Shown here: positions 52,352 through 61,771 of the stretch, piece by piece
Position numbering within the stretch: position 1 is the stretch's first letter
How the letters are laid out: every line of letters starts with the position of its first letter
NCBI GenBank assembly: GCA_002733415.1
Contig: NVVR01000005.1
Span: 1-64,000 of the forward strand
DNA length: 64,000 nt
Reading direction: 5' to 3'
From: Kordia sp.
GTDB taxonomy: Bacteria; Bacteroidota; Bacteroidia; Flavobacteriales; Flavobacteriaceae
Notes under the pieces: model-generated
Told to the model about the DNA's origin: nothing
Seen by the model: only the letters and a program-made list of their open reading frames with translations
Databases searched by the model: none
Position numbers and translations under genes: made by a program

Positions 52352-52911
52352 TTAACCTCTCCAATTATTTTTGCTGGACAACCTCCGATAATAACATCAT
52401 TAGGAAAACTCTTGGTTACAATTGCCCCAGTTGCTACTACTGAATTTTCACCAATAGTAACTCCTTTTAAAATAGTAACATTATTCCCTATAAAAACTTT
52501 ATCGCAAATTATTACTCCTTCAGGGTTTGGATCAGTATTTGAACGATTATTTTTATTTAGATCATGAAAATTACTATCTGAAATACTACAATTATATCCA
52601 ATTAATACATTACTCCCTATTGAAATTTTTTTTTCAGAAATTATTGACAATGAATTATTAATATATGTGTTACTCCCAAAACTAATTTGTGCTGTTTTTG
52701 CTCTAGCCTCAATATATGCATATGTATTATAATACATAGGAGAATTAATCACCCCTATTTTCACATTATCATTAAATACTATTTTTCCTTTCCCCTTTAA
52801 GAGTACTGGTTGTTGAGCTACAAATGCGCCTTTTAAATTTACTGTGTCCGAAAATATTTTATACTTTAATTTCAGTAAATACATATATAAACGACTTAAA
52901 AACTGCTTCAT
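52348..52911 (-). CDS. Hexapeptide-repeat (left-handed beta-helix) acyltransferase, WcaF-like
   Basis: The protein has the hexapeptide repeats of LbH acyltransferases (ISIGSNVLIGYNCSISDSNFH, then IGNNVTILKGVTIGENSVVA and the C-terminal VIIGGCPAKIIGE). That C-terminus is typical of WcaF/serine-acetyltransferase-like O-acetyltransferases of capsule loci. The ATG at 52911 (MKQFLSRLYMYLL) is preferred: the open frame to 52950 crosses an (ATT)n trinucleotide run encoding Asn repeats and would overlap the flippase gene. It probably acetylates the surface sugar with acetyl-CoA. Confidence 0.85.
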   Translation of the reverse strand: MKQFLSRLYMYLLKLKYKIFSDTVNLKGAFVAQQPVLLKGKGKIVFNDNVKIGVINSPMYYNTYAYIEARAKTAQISFGSNTYINNSLSIISEKKISIGSNVLIGYNCSISDSNFHDLNKNNRSNTDPNPEGVIICDKVFIGNNVTILKGVTIGENSVVATGAIVTKSFPNDVIIGGCPAKIIGEVN

Positions 52912-52930
52912 CTGTTTATTATTATTATTA

Positions 52931-54220
52931 TTATATTTTGTTATTACCAAATAAATGTTTTCTTAACAAGAAAACAATTAAAATAAAACAAATAATATAT
53001 CTTAAAAAGTGTGCCAATACAATTCCTTCTGCTCCTATTGATTTGATAAAATAAATAGAAAAACCATAAAATAATACTAATGAAATCAACTCCGTAACAA
53101 TAAACTGTATCACCATTTTTTTAGCAAGAAACTGATGCGCCATTATTAGCGTAGCTATTTTAATAAAATCCCCTAGTAATTGCCATTTAAACAAAAAACT
53201 CATCGCTAAAAAATCTTCTCCATGCGTTATCTCAATAACCCACTCTTTTAAAATAAAAATTAATATCATACCAATAGCAAACAAAGGCAAAAGTGTTTTA
53301 TATATAGTAAACACTTCTTTTCTAAATTCTATACTAGTCTTTATTTTTGAAAATTTTGGAATAACATACAGCGTTAAAATAGCAGATGAAAACATCAAAT
53401 ATTGTCTTGATAAATTTGTCATAGATGTCCAATATCCAGCATCTGTTTCACTAATTTGATTTTTTAAATGCCCTCGCAAATCTATATCTATAAAATTTCC
53501 CAACAATGTAGCTACAAAAGACATTAAGGTAAAACCAAATAATTTATTCTTATAAGGTATTGTTAATGTAAAATTTTTATAATCTAAGTATTCCTTTAAT
53601 GTTTTAGAAAAAAAATAAAACAGTATAAAAAACTGCATTATTGGTAAAATAGCTATCGCAAATAGCGCTCCATTTAAGTTTTTATAATATAATAGTGAAA
53701 TTAAAAACACAACCCCAAAACAATAATTTACCAGCTCTATTTTTACAAATTTTTTATATGCTGAAAGGCCATTAATTATACCGTTTACTATCCTATTCAT
53801 TGCTATAAAAGGAACTGCTATCGCTAAAACTTTAAAAACAAATGTAAAATCACTCCCTTCTGGAAACAACCATTCATTCCAATAAGAGGCTCCAAAAAAC
53901 AAAACACAGAAAGAAATTATACTTGTAAAAAAAAGATATACAAAAGTTGTTGAGAACAACTTCAATAATTCTTCTTTATCCTCCTTATACTCGGCTACAT
54001 ATTTAACAATTCCATTAAACATCCCTAGTGTTGAAAAGGACTGAATCATAGGAATTATATTCCTTAAATCACCTATAAAAGCTACACCAGCAGGCCCTAG
54101 TTTTTCAGCAACTATCCTTTGAGACACCACTCCTAATAAAGCTCTGACACCTATAGCTACGGAATTTAAAGAGGTTATCTTTAATAATAAATTTTCTTTT
54201 ATGAAAGCAGGTGACTTCAA
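52931..54220 (-). CDS. wzx: Wzx-type polysaccharide flippase
   Basis: The 429-residue membrane protein has about 12 hydrophobic helices with the O-antigen translocase pattern, including the early LNSVAIGVRALLGVVSQRIVAEKLGPAGVAFIG region split by a conserved Gly-Pro. Wzx proteins flip lipid-linked repeat units across the inner membrane. It probably starts with TTG at 54220, directly after the aminotransferase stop, so the two are coupled. No wzy polymerase was recognised in the window, so chain polymerisation must use a gene outside it or another system. Confidence 0.88.
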   Translation of the reverse strand: MKSPAFIKENLLLKITSLNSVAIGVRALLGVVSQRIVAEKLGPAGVAFIGDLRNIIPMIQSFSTLGMFNGIVKYVAEYKEDKEELLKLFSTTFVYLFFTSIISFCVLFFGASYWNEWLFPEGSDFTFVFKVLAIAVPFIAMNRIVNGIINGLSAYKKFVKIELVNYCFGVVFLISLLYYKNLNGALFAIAILPIMQFFILFYFFSKTLKEYLDYKNFTLTIPYKNKLFGFTLMSFVATLLGNFIDIDLRGHLKNQISETDAGYWTSMTNLSRQYLMFSSAILTLYVIPKFSKIKTSIEFRKEVFTIYKTLLPLFAIGMILIFILKEWVIEITHGEDFLAMSFLFKWQLLGDFIKIATLIMAHQFLAKKMVIQFIVTELISLVLFYGFSIYFIKSIGAEGIVLAHFLRYIICFILIVFLLRKHLFGNNKI

Positions 54221-55321
54221 TTAAAACTTGTTTAAAATGGAAACTATTTTTTTGGTGGCGGAAATAGTCTGAATAGGACTTATAGGTAAACTTAATACTT
54301 CGTCATGTATTTGCTCAGTAATTGGTAATTTTAAATACCCATATTCTTTCAATGCCTTTTGTTTATGTGGGGGAATAGGATAATGTATGACCGTTTGTAT
54401 TTCATTATTTAATAAATATTTTTGTAATTCATTCCTACTTTTACATTTAATTACAAATACATGGAATACATGGCTATCTGATACATTGTAGCTTGGTAAA
54501 GTAATTTTATTATTATTTATATGTTCAAAATAATATTTTGCTAGTACTCTTCTTTTATTATTGTCTGCATCTAATTGTTTTAATTTTATGGATAAAAAAG
54601 CGGCTTGGAGTTCATCTAATCTCGAGTTAACTCCTTTTATATCATTTTTATATTTTTCAGACGCGCCATAATTCCTTAATTTCTGAACAATTGCAAATAA
54701 CTCTTGGTTGTTTGTTGTTATTGCTCCCCCGTCACCTAATGCACCTAAATTTTTACTCGGATAAAAACTAAAAGCTCCACCATCAGATAAATTCCCTGCT
54801 TTAACTCCATTCACATCAACTGCACCATGAGCTTGGGCTGCATCCTCAATTACTAATAAACCATGTTTTTTTGCTAACACATTAATTTCCTTCATATCAG
54901 CTAATTCACCATACAAATGTACAGCCAAAATCATTTTAATTTTTGTTGTTATCTGTTTTTCTATATTTTCTACAGAAATAATAAACTCATTTTCATTTGG
55001 CTCAACTAAAACAGGGATTAATCCTGCATTTATTAACCCTAAAATTGAGGCTATATATGTGTTTGCAGACACCAAAACTTCATCACCTACCTTTAGCTTT
55101 CCTAATTCAATATATCCCTTACATAATAGTGTTATAGCATCCAACCCACTGGCTACACCAACACAGTGTTTAGTTCCACAATATTCGGCAAACTCATTTT
55201 CAAATTGCATGAGCTTATTCCCAAGAATGCATTGTCCTGCATTTAAAAAGTCTGCAAATACATTTTTAAATACTGATTCAAACCTAGCATTTAGTTGTTG
55301 TACATCTAAAAATGGAATCAT
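54221..55321 (-). CDS. fdtB: DegT/DnrJ/EryC1 aminotransferase (FdtB-like)
   Basis: The sugar 3- (or 4-) aminotransferase of 366 residues has the family start PFLDVQQLN, the GxxSGLDA-like VASGLDAITL, the Asp of IEDAAQAHGA, and the PLP-binding Lys in FYPSKNLGALGDGG. With FdtA nearby, dTDP-3-keto-6-deoxyhexose is the likely substrate, and the product would be a 3-amino sugar. Its ATG overlaps the preceding FemAB-like gene stop (ATGA), and the flippase starts right after its own stop. Confidence 0.93.
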   Translation of the reverse strand: MIPFLDVQQLNARFESVFKNVFADFLNAGQCILGNKLMQFENEFAEYCGTKHCVGVASGLDAITLLCKGYIELGKLKVGDEVLVSANTYIASILGLINAGLIPVLVEPNENEFIISVENIEKQITTKIKMILAVHLYGELADMKEINVLAKKHGLLVIEDAAQAHGAVDVNGVKAGNLSDGGAFSFYPSKNLGALGDGGAITTNNQELFAIVQKLRNYGASEKYKNDIKGVNSRLDELQAAFLSIKLKQLDADNNKRRVLAKYYFEHINNNKITLPSYNVSDSHVFHVFVIKCKSRNELQKYLLNNEIQTVIHYPIPPHKQKALKEYGYLKLPITEQIHDEVLSLPISPIQTISATKKIVSILNKF

Positions 55322-56289
55322 ATAAATACTTGTGATAAATTTGCGTGATTTTTTGTTTCAATTTTATAGGTTTTGTACGTCGTAGCCCTAGCTCCGAACC
55401 CCTCTTTCCAAAACAACAATCCCTTATTAATTGACCTTCCTTCATTTTCGGTTGAAATTCCAAAATCAAAAAAAGATTTGTTTTTAAAAACTTCTTTTAT
55501 CAAATAATAGTGTAGAAAGTCTAGACTCCCTAACTTATTATTATCGCTATTTCCTGAGATATATTGTGAATGAGCGACATTATTTGTTTCAAAAACTGTT
55601 GTCCCTGCAACTAATTCACCTTTATCATATACATTAAATTGCCTGATGTTTTCTGGAAAACATTTTTTCAATAATTTCATTTCATTTAAACCGTGTACAG
55701 GACTTACATTATATTTTTCTCTCAAATTAGGAATTAATATTTCGTTCCAAAAAGAGTCTAATCCTTTTACTTCTATTATTTTTAAACCAAATTTCAATCC
55801 TCTTTTATACCCTTCCATTCTATTACTAGAAATAGCAATACAACTATCCATTTTAATAGTTGATGAAATATCTACCTTTATAATTTCAGCATCTAATAAG
55901 AATCGAATATATTCAAATTCACCACTTGGGCTAGAGGTATAAATTTCAGGTAACTCCTTCAAGTACAAATATTCTATTTTATGTGTAGTAAGATATTTTA
56001 GTACATATTCAATAATTAGTATATACTCTTCAAACTTAGTTTTTGATTGAACTACAAATCCTCCATAAGTTAATCCTTGATGAGAGTATAGTTCATTACC
56101 AACTATATTAGCCGCTAATACTCCTACCAATTTTCCTTTTTTAAAACACAATAATGAATAATCTACAAACCGATCCTTATGATAATCCATGAAATTTCGG
56201 TTAAACAAAAAAGTTGCATTTTTTGCCGTCGATATAAATCCATTCCAAAGTTCCTTGTCTTCAGGGTTGTATTTCCTTACTTCTATCAA
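55318..56289 (-). CDS. FemAB/GNAT-like acyl- or aminoacyltransferase
   Basis: The 323-residue protein looks like the FemAB/BioF2-type acetyltransferase fold: two GNAT-like halves, with LVGVLAANIVGNELYSHQGLTYGG in the first and GELVAGTTVFETNNVAHSQYISGN plus DFGISTENEGRSINKGLLFWKEGFGAR in the second. It starts with TTG at 56289, with no ATG in reach. Directly upstream of and overlapping fdtB (ATGA), it is a good candidate for acylating the 3-amino sugar; the more usual FdtC is a hexapeptide enzyme, so the role is inferred from position. Confidence 0.82.
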   Translation of the reverse strand: MIEVRKYNPEDKELWNGFISTAKNATFLFNRNFMDYHKDRFVDYSLLCFKKGKLVGVLAANIVGNELYSHQGLTYGGFVVQSKTKFEEYILIIEYVLKYLTTHKIEYLYLKELPEIYTSSPSGEFEYIRFLLDAEIIKVDISSTIKMDSCIAISSNRMEGYKRGLKFGLKIIEVKGLDSFWNEILIPNLREKYNVSPVHGLNEMKLLKKCFPENIRQFNVYDKGELVAGTTVFETNNVAHSQYISGNSDNNKLGSLDFLHYYLIKEVFKNKSFFDFGISTENEGRSINKGLLFWKEGFGARATTYKTYKIETKNHANLSQVFI

Positions 56290-56413
56290 TTCGTTTTTAT
56301 TTGAATTTTTAGTAAAAATAGTGTTTTTTTAACTGAACAAATAACCAATAGCTAAACGGATTATTATGATTTATATTTTGTTTGTATATTGACGACATTT
56401 AAAACTTAATCTC

Positions 56414-56950
56414 ATGTCAAAAATACTACTTACATTGTCTTTATTAGCTACCATATACTCTAGTAAAGCTCAAAATTTACCTGTAAATGCAAAATCAGGA
56501 AAAATAACATTTATGAAAACTATTGATGCTACAGGACTTACTGCACAACAATTATACGATATTGCTAAAGAATGGGGAGGGAAACAAAATTTCATAATTG
56601 AAGAAGATAAATCCGGAGCTAAAATAACCTACAAAGGTTCTTGTAAAGTTGAATACCCTGCTGTTAAAAGCGCTGAAAAATTTAGTGGTGATGTACAATT
56701 CAAATTTCAGTTTGGAGCAAAAGAAGGTAAGTACCGTTATGTATTTACAAATTTCACACATATTGGATCTCCTGAAGACGCTGGTGCTTTAGAAGATGCT
56801 GAACCAGATTGTACTTTTAAGAAAATTTCTATTCGTGGCTGGACGGTTTTAAAGAAAAACACCCATAAGGAATTACTAAAACTAATTGATACCTTAACTA
56901 AAAAAATCACTGCGGAACAAAATGATCCTACAAAAAGTGACGATTGGTAA
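56414..56950 (+). CDS. DUF4468 domain secreted protein
   Basis: A signal peptide (residues 1-19, ending SKAQ) exports a 178-residue protein. The DUF4468 (TBP-like fold) domain is seen as TFMKTIDATGLTAQQLYDIAKEWGG split by the sandwich strands, then VQFKFQFGAKEGKYRYVFTNFTHIG. The family is common in Bacteroidetes and has no known function. The gene is alone, opposite in strand to the polysaccharide locus, and ends at a strong bidirectional terminator. Confidence 0.85.
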   Translation: MSKILLTLSLLATIYSSKAQNLPVNAKSGKITFMKTIDATGLTAQQLYDIAKEWGGKQNFIIEEDKSGAKITYKGSCKVEYPAVKSAEKFSGDVQFKFQFGAKEGKYRYVFTNFTHIGSPEDAGALEDAEPDCTFKKISIRGWTVLKKNTHKELLKLIDTLTKKITAEQNDPTKSDDW

Positions 56951-56965
56951 TATATCCGTTTTAAC

Positions 56966-57008
56966 AAAAAAAAAGAGGATCATGTAAATCATGATCCTCT
57001 TTTTTTTT
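56966..57008. terminator. Bidirectional terminator between DUF4468 and FabK/NMO genes
   Basis: A-runs and the arm AGAGGATCATG (56974-56984) pair with CATGATCCTCT (56990-57000) around TAAAT, with T tracts on both strands; the total stem is 19 bases. It serves both convergent genes. Confidence 0.95.
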
Positions 57009-57009
57009 A

Positions 57010-57951
57010 TTAAAACATTGCTACTTCCTTTTTTGCTTCTTGAAATTCTAAAAGTATTTCTTTTAAAATTTCAGCTGCTGGTTTAATATCATGTATCAAC
57101 CCAGCTACTTGTCCAATTTCTAATTCTCCTTCTTCTAAATCTCCTTCAAACATTCCTTTTTTAGCTCGTGCTCTTCCAAGTAATTCTTTAATTTGCTCTA
57201 TATTGGGGTTTGTTTTATATAATTCTTGTAGATCATTATAAAACTTATTCTTTATTAATCTTACCGGAGCTAATTCTTTTAAAGTTAACTGTGTTGCCCC
57301 ATCTTCTGCTTGAACAACAACATCCTTAAAACTCTGGTGCGCTGAAGATTCCTTACTAGCTACAAATCTACTTCCCACTTGCACTCCGTCAGCACCTAAA
57401 ACCATTGTTGCCAACATACCTCTTCCTGTAGCAATTCCTCCTGCTGCAATTAACGGTATTTTAATCGCTTGTTTCACCATAGGGATCAATGTCAAGGTTG
57501 TAGTTTCATCTCGTCCGTTATGCCCTCCTGCTTCAAAGCCTTCAGCAACAATTGCATCTACACCTGATGCCTCAGCTTTTAATGCAAATTTCACATTACT
57601 TACTACATGCACAACTGTCACTCCACGCTCTTTTAACCAAGAAGTCCACGTTTTAGGATTTCCAGCAGATGTAAACACGATAGAGACTCCTTCTTCTATG
57701 ATGATATCCATAATCTCTTCGATATTAGGATATAACATCGGTACATTTACACCAAACGGTTTGGAGGTTGCTTTTTTGCATTTTTGAATATGCGCTCTTA
57801 GCACATCTGGATACATTGACCCAGCTCCTATTAACCCTAATCCTCCAGCGTTACTTACTGCAGAAGCCAATTTCCACCCAGAATTCCATATCATTCCTGC
57901 TTGAACAATTGGATGTTCTACATTAAATAATTTACATATTTTATTTTCCAT
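57010..57951 (-). CDS. FabK / nitronate monooxygenase-like FMN enzyme
   Basis: The 313-residue TIM-barrel FMN protein has the family start EHPIVQAGMIWNSGWKLASAV, SNAGGLGLIG, the FVASKESSAH segment and the phosphate-binding AAGGIATGRGMLA, plus the EGFEAGGHNG motif shared by NMO and enoyl-ACP reductase FabK. The two activities are hard to separate by sequence. If FabK, it reduces the double bond in fatty acid synthesis; if NMO, it oxidises nitronates. It is co-directional with the T9SS peptidase upstream but separated from it by a terminator hairpin. Confidence 0.85.
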   Translation of the reverse strand: MENKICKLFNVEHPIVQAGMIWNSGWKLASAVSNAGGLGLIGAGSMYPDVLRAHIQKCKKATSKPFGVNVPMLYPNIEEIMDIIIEEGVSIVFTSAGNPKTWTSWLKERGVTVVHVVSNVKFALKAEASGVDAIVAEGFEAGGHNGRDETTTLTLIPMVKQAIKIPLIAAGGIATGRGMLATMVLGADGVQVGSRFVASKESSAHQSFKDVVVQAEDGATQLTLKELAPVRLIKNKFYNDLQELYKTNPNIEQIKELLGRARAKKGMFEGDLEEGELEIGQVAGLIHDIKPAAEILKEILLEFQEAKKEVAMF

Positions 57952-57963
57952 AAATCAATAAAA

Positions 57964-57988
57964 ATCCTTCCTGAATTACAGAAAGGAT
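57964..57988 (-). terminator. Terminator of the T9SS subtilase gene
   Basis: On the minus strand ATCCTT (57988-57983) pairs with AAGGAT (57969-57964), extended by CTG/CAG inside after one mismatch, and is followed by TTTTATT. It lies 26 bases after the peptidase stop. Confidence 0.7.
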
Positions 57989-58014
57989 CTAAAAAATTAA
58001 GTTGTTATTTGCTA

Positions 58015-59655
58015 CTAGTCTTTTACTAATTTTAATGTTTGTGACATATTTCCATTAGTAAATTTCAATAAATATATCCCCCTATTTAAATGTGAAACTT
58101 TTATTGTTTTTTCTGTTGCATTTATCTCTTGAGTAATTATTTTTTTTCCTAATACATTAAATACTGTTACCGAAGCCTTTTGCATGCTTTTAGGTAAATT
58201 AACTTTAACATTATCAGTTGCTGGATTAGGGTAAATTGATATTACTTCATTTAATTCTAACTCATTTACTGAAAGTGACCGCGCTAATTCTAGATTTGGA
58301 ATTCCATATCCTAATTCATTATTTGGTGTTGCATAAATAGAAGCAGACTCCTTAACATATTGAATTATCTCTGCATTAGTTTTCCCTGGTAAAGATTGCC
58401 ATAAACACGCAACACCCCCAGCTAATAATGGTGATGAATATGATGTCCCATTTCCTGCTGATACATTTCCTGAAGTATTAATATAAGAAGCTCCTTGTCC
58501 CTGAACGCAAACATCCGGCTTAAGCCTATTATCAGATGTAGGTCCTTTAGAACTAAAAAATGCATAAGTTCCTGCAGAATTTACTGCTCCTATTGTAAAT
58601 ACATTTGGTCCATCTGCTGGCACACCTACTCTACCTCCCCATGATCCATCAGAACCAGAATTTCCAGCTGCATTAATCACTACCATTCCTTTAGTATATG
58701 CTATTTCAGCTCCTCTAGTTATGAATGAAGTACTCCCATCCAAATCAGTAATATAATCATAATTATATTTCGATTCATCAAAAGTTGTATATCCTAATGA
58801 AGTGTTTATGATATCTACTCCAACATAATCTGCTTGCTCTGCAGCCATAACCCAATAGGTTTCTTCTGCAGGTGTTTCCGGTATAGCGTCTTCTGATATA
58901 TATAAATAAAAACTTGCTTCTGGAGCAGAACCAATATATTTTGTTGCTCCGTCATAATATCCTGCTATAAATGACAATACATTAGAACCATGTGAATTCC
59001 CAGTATAAAAATTTGCTGAATTGTTTACAAAATCATATCCTCCAAGAATCTGTCCGTTAGTTCTAATTTTATCGAATCCTGCATTCGTATCTACGTTAGG
59101 GAAACCAGCATCAATTACAGCTATTGTTATTCCTGCTCCTGTAAAATCTAGCTCATGTAATTTATGCGCATTAAACATCTCCATCTGATTTTGAGCTTGT
59201 CCATAATCATAAACTATACGTGATGTATTTTCTGTTGGATACTTATTTATATGTACTGACGCAGCTTTGGAACTTGAAACTTTCCCTCCAGGGTTCAATG
59301 AATTATCAGCAAACTCAATACTATTTATATAAGAAAACGTTGTTGATAAAGCATTAACGTCAGCTTGAGATCCTATTACATGAATTGCATTCAACCATTT
59401 AGATGCTCCTACATATGTAATTCCTGTAGCATTAGAAATATCTGTAATATAACTGGGGGTTACTGGAACATCTGAAAACTCTAAGGAAATCCCTTGATTT
59501 GTTCTTCTATCTAATGCTTTCTGAGTCAGCATTGTTAATGGATTCGCTAGATAAGTTGCTACATTTGCTTTACCTCCTAGGTAAATCCATGCATGTTCTT
59601 GTGAGAAAGAAAAATTAATACTCAATACAAGTAAAAAAAGGAATGTTTTTTTCAT
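58015..59655 (-). CDS. Subtilisin-like S8 serine peptidase with T9SS type A sorting domain
   Basis: A signal peptide (ending SFSQ, near residue 19) precedes a propeptide and the S8 catalytic domain. The Asp is in IAVIDAGFPNVDTN, the His in GNSHGSNVLSFIAGY, and the Ser in GNGTSYSSPLLAGG. The last 75 residues form the T9SS type A sorting domain (SIYPNPATDNVKV to LLKFTNGNMSQTLKLVKD), which sends the protein across the outer membrane by type IX secretion. The 546-residue enzyme is likely exported or surface-bound. It is a single gene between mnmA and the FabK/NMO gene, and its substrates are unknown. Confidence 0.93.
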   Translation of the reverse strand: MKKTFLFLLVLSINFSFSQEHAWIYLGGKANVATYLANPLTMLTQKALDRRTNQGISLEFSDVPVTPSYITDISNATGITYVGASKWLNAIHVIGSQADVNALSTTFSYINSIEFADNSLNPGGKVSSSKAASVHINKYPTENTSRIVYDYGQAQNQMEMFNAHKLHELDFTGAGITIAVIDAGFPNVDTNAGFDKIRTNGQILGGYDFVNNSANFYTGNSHGSNVLSFIAGYYDGATKYIGSAPEASFYLYISEDAIPETPAEETYWVMAAEQADYVGVDIINTSLGYTTFDESKYNYDYITDLDGSTSFITRGAEIAYTKGMVVINAAGNSGSDGSWGGRVGVPADGPNVFTIGAVNSAGTYAFFSSKGPTSDNRLKPDVCVQGQGASYINTSGNVSAGNGTSYSSPLLAGGVACLWQSLPGKTNAEIIQYVKESASIYATPNNELGYGIPNLELARSLSVNELELNEVISIYPNPATDNVKVNLPKSMQKASVTVFNVLGKKIITQEINATEKTIKVSHLNRGIYLLKFTNGNMSQTLKLVKD

Positions 59656-59687
59656 TATAATGTTGATTTGGGTTAACTCCCTGCAAG

Positions 59688-60875
59688 TTACGAAATTACT
59701 CCTGAACCTACCAATTCATCACCTAAATAAAATGCAGCAAACTGACCTTCAGTTATTGCACTTTGTGCTTCTTCAAAACGAACATACAAACCATTATCTG
59801 CTTTGTATAACATTGCATTTTGTAAAGGCTGACGATACCTAATTCTTGCTTTTACTGATAACTCATCCCCAGTAGCTAATTCCATATCTTCTCTTACCCA
59901 ATGCAATTCTTTATTTGTTATAAACAATGCGCTTCTGAATAAACCTGGGTGTTTCCCTCCTTGACCAGTATAAATAACATTTTCTTTTACATCAGTATCA
60001 ATCACAAATAAAGGTTCTGGCGTACCACCAACTGCTAGGCCTTTTCGTTGTCCTTTTGTGAAATAATGAGCACCTTGGTGCTTACCTACAACTTTACCAT
60101 CATTGATATTGTATGAGAATTTCTTTGATATATAAGCTAACTCTTCTTCTTTAGTTGAAAAGTTTGGTGTTTCAGTGTTATAAATAAGGTTATCGGAAGC
60201 TACCTCTACGATTACTCCTTCTTTTGGCGCTAACTTTTGCTGTAAAAATTCAGGCAAACGTACTTTTCCTATAAAACATAATCCTTGAGAATCCTTTTTA
60301 TCAGCCGTAACTAAATCTTGCTCAGCTGCTATTTTTCTCACCTCTGGCTTCGTTAATTCACCAATAGGGAACATTGCTTTTGACAATTGCTCTTGTGATA
60401 ATTGGCATAAGAAATAAGATTGGTCCTTATTCCCATCTAATCCTGCTTTTAGTTGGTAAATTTCTTTCCCATCTTTTTCTATAACCCCTTTTCTACAGTA
60501 ATGTCCTGTTGCTACATAGTCAGCTCCTAAGTCCAATGCTATTTTTAAAAACACATCAAACTTTATCTCTCTGTTACACAATACATCTGGGTTTGGAGTA
60601 CGCCCCATTTCGTATTCTCTGAACATATAGTCAACAATACGATCTTTATATTCTACCGATAAATCAACAGTTTGAAAAGGAATACCTAGTTTTTCTGCAA
60701 CTAACATTGCATCGTTACTATCCTCTAACCAAGGGCATTCCTTAGAAATTGTTACCGTATCATCATGCCAATTCTTCATGAATAAACCAATAACTTCATA
60801 TCCCTGTTCCTTTAACAAATATGCAGTGACACTTGAATCTACTCCTCCAGACAAACCAACTATTACTCTTTTCAC
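59688..60875 (-). CDS. mnmA: tRNA-specific 2-thiouridylase
   Basis: MnmA thiolates U34 of Lys, Glu and Gln tRNAs. The PP-loop [13 protein letters not shown] is at the N-terminus, the first catalytic Cys is in [12 protein letters not shown], and the second in [12 protein letters not shown], with the RNA-binding C-terminal barrel after about residue 290. At 395 residues it is of normal length. It lies 32 bases downstream of the peptidase start on the same strand order but has its own ATG and spacing. A UUCG-loop terminator lies just upstream, ending the next gene's transcript. Confidence 0.97.
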   Translation of the reverse strand: MKRVIVGLSGGVDSSVTAYLLKEQGYEVIGLFMKNWHDDTVTISKECPWLEDSNDAMLVAEKLGIPFQTVDLSVEYKDRIVDYMFREYEMGRTPNPDVLCNREIKFDVFLKIALDLGADYVATGHYCRKGVIEKDGKEIYQLKAGLDGNKDQSYFLCQLSQEQLSKAMFPIGELTKPEVRKIAAEQDLVTADKKDSQGLCFIGKVRLPEFLQQKLAPKEGVIVEVASDNLIYNTETPNFSTKEEELAYISKKFSYNINDGKVVGKHQGAHYFTKGQRKGLAVGGTPEPLFVIDTDVKENVIYTGQGGKHPGLFRSALFITNKELHWVREDMELATGDELSVKARIRYRQPLQNAMLYKADNGLYVRFEEAQSAITEGQFAAFYLGDELVGSGVIS

Positions 60876-60914
60876 AAATTTCTCTTTTTAAAAGTGTAAA
60901 GTTACAAATAAAAA

Positions 60915-60932
60915 AAAGGTCCGAAGACCTTT
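60915..60932 (-). terminator. YwqK gene terminator with TTCG tetraloop
   Basis: On the minus strand AAAGGTC (60932-60926) pairs with GACCTTT (60921-60915) around a TTCG loop and is followed by a run of Ts. It lies about 30 bases after the YwqK stop. Confidence 0.9.
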
Positions 60933-60964
60933 AAAATTTGATAAATACTTTACTATATTTATTA

Positions 60965-61666
60965 TTACTTTTTCTTCTTTTTTAATGGATTATTAGAAAG
61001 TGTATAGTCTTTCTTTCTTACCAACTTTCCATTTTCGTAATATTTCCAAATTCCCTGAGGTTTATCCATTTTATATTTACCCGTTAACGATTTTTTTCCT
61101 GTTTTATCATACTCTGCAAATAAACCATTTGTTTTTCCATTTACAAATACATACTCGCTAGTCAATTTTCCGTTTGGTGCATACATTAATTTCTTTCCAT
61201 GCGACAAATCATTTTTAAATTCTTCTGTTTGCAACACCTTACCATCTTCATAAAAAGATGTTTTTGTTCCATTTAACATTCCATTTTCATACTCTTCCTT
61301 TTCAATCAATACTCCAGTATTCCTTTCATATGAAGACCAAGTCCCTATACGCTTCTTCCCTTTCATACTCCCTTCTGATAGGAATATCCCCTTAGAGGTA
61401 TAATATTTCACTAATATAATATCTAATTTAGGAGAAAACACTTTTATACATGAAGGATGTTTTCCTTTTGGTTCCTTGTGAAAAAACTCAAAGACTCCAA
61501 TTTCTTTACCATGATTAAACTGTCCTTTATAACGAAGATTCTTTGTGCCATCATAATATTTCATCCATTTTCCGTGGCGTTTTCCGTTTTCATCAAATGA
61601 ATTTAAGTCTTGTCCAAAAATATTAGACATAAAAAATATAGTTATAAGTAGAACGATTTTTTGCAT
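60965..61666 (-). CDS. YwqK-family MORN-like repeat protein
   Basis: After a signal peptide (ending NIFGQ) the 233-residue protein consists of MORN-like repeats such as GKRHGKWMKYYDGTKNLRYKGQF and GKTNGLFAEYDKTGKKSLTGKY, about 23 residues each. YwqK is the antitoxin of a Bacillus toxin-immunity pair, but in Bacteroidetes these secreted YwqK-like proteins are usually free-standing; no toxin gene is next to it here. The C-terminus is Lys-rich (NPLKKKKK). It is flanked by its own terminator and by the damaged adhesin gene, so a link is not evident. Confidence 0.88.
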   Translation of the reverse strand: MQKIVLLITIFFMSNIFGQDLNSFDENGKRHGKWMKYYDGTKNLRYKGQFNHGKEIGVFEFFHKEPKGKHPSCIKVFSPKLDIILVKYYTSKGIFLSEGSMKGKKRIGTWSSYERNTGVLIEKEEYENGMLNGTKTSFYEDGKVLQTEEFKNDLSHGKKLMYAPNGKLTSEYVFVNGKTNGLFAEYDKTGKKSLTGKYKMDKPQGIWKYYENGKLVRKKDYTLSNNPLKKKKK

Positions 61667-61719
61667 AGAGATATAATTATTTTTTAATAACGCAATTTAC
61701 TATTATTTAGTCTAGCAAA

Positions 61720-61746
61720 AAAGCTGCCAAAAAAAATGGAAGCTTT
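61720..61746 (-). terminator. Terminator of the adhesin 3' end
   Basis: On the minus strand AAAGCT-x-CCA (61746-61737) pairs with TGG-x-AGCTTT (61729-61720), one mismatch, and is followed by six Ts. It lies 26 bases after the last adhesin stop. Confidence 0.8.
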
Positions 61747-61771
61747 AATTATTAAATTAATCCTTAGTTTA

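Noticed and set aside
60965-61666. YwqK protein considered as the antitoxin of a toxin-immunity pair
   Set aside because: No toxin-like gene is adjacent; the neighbours are mnmA and the damaged adhesin, and the protein has a signal peptide like many free-standing Bacteroidetes members.
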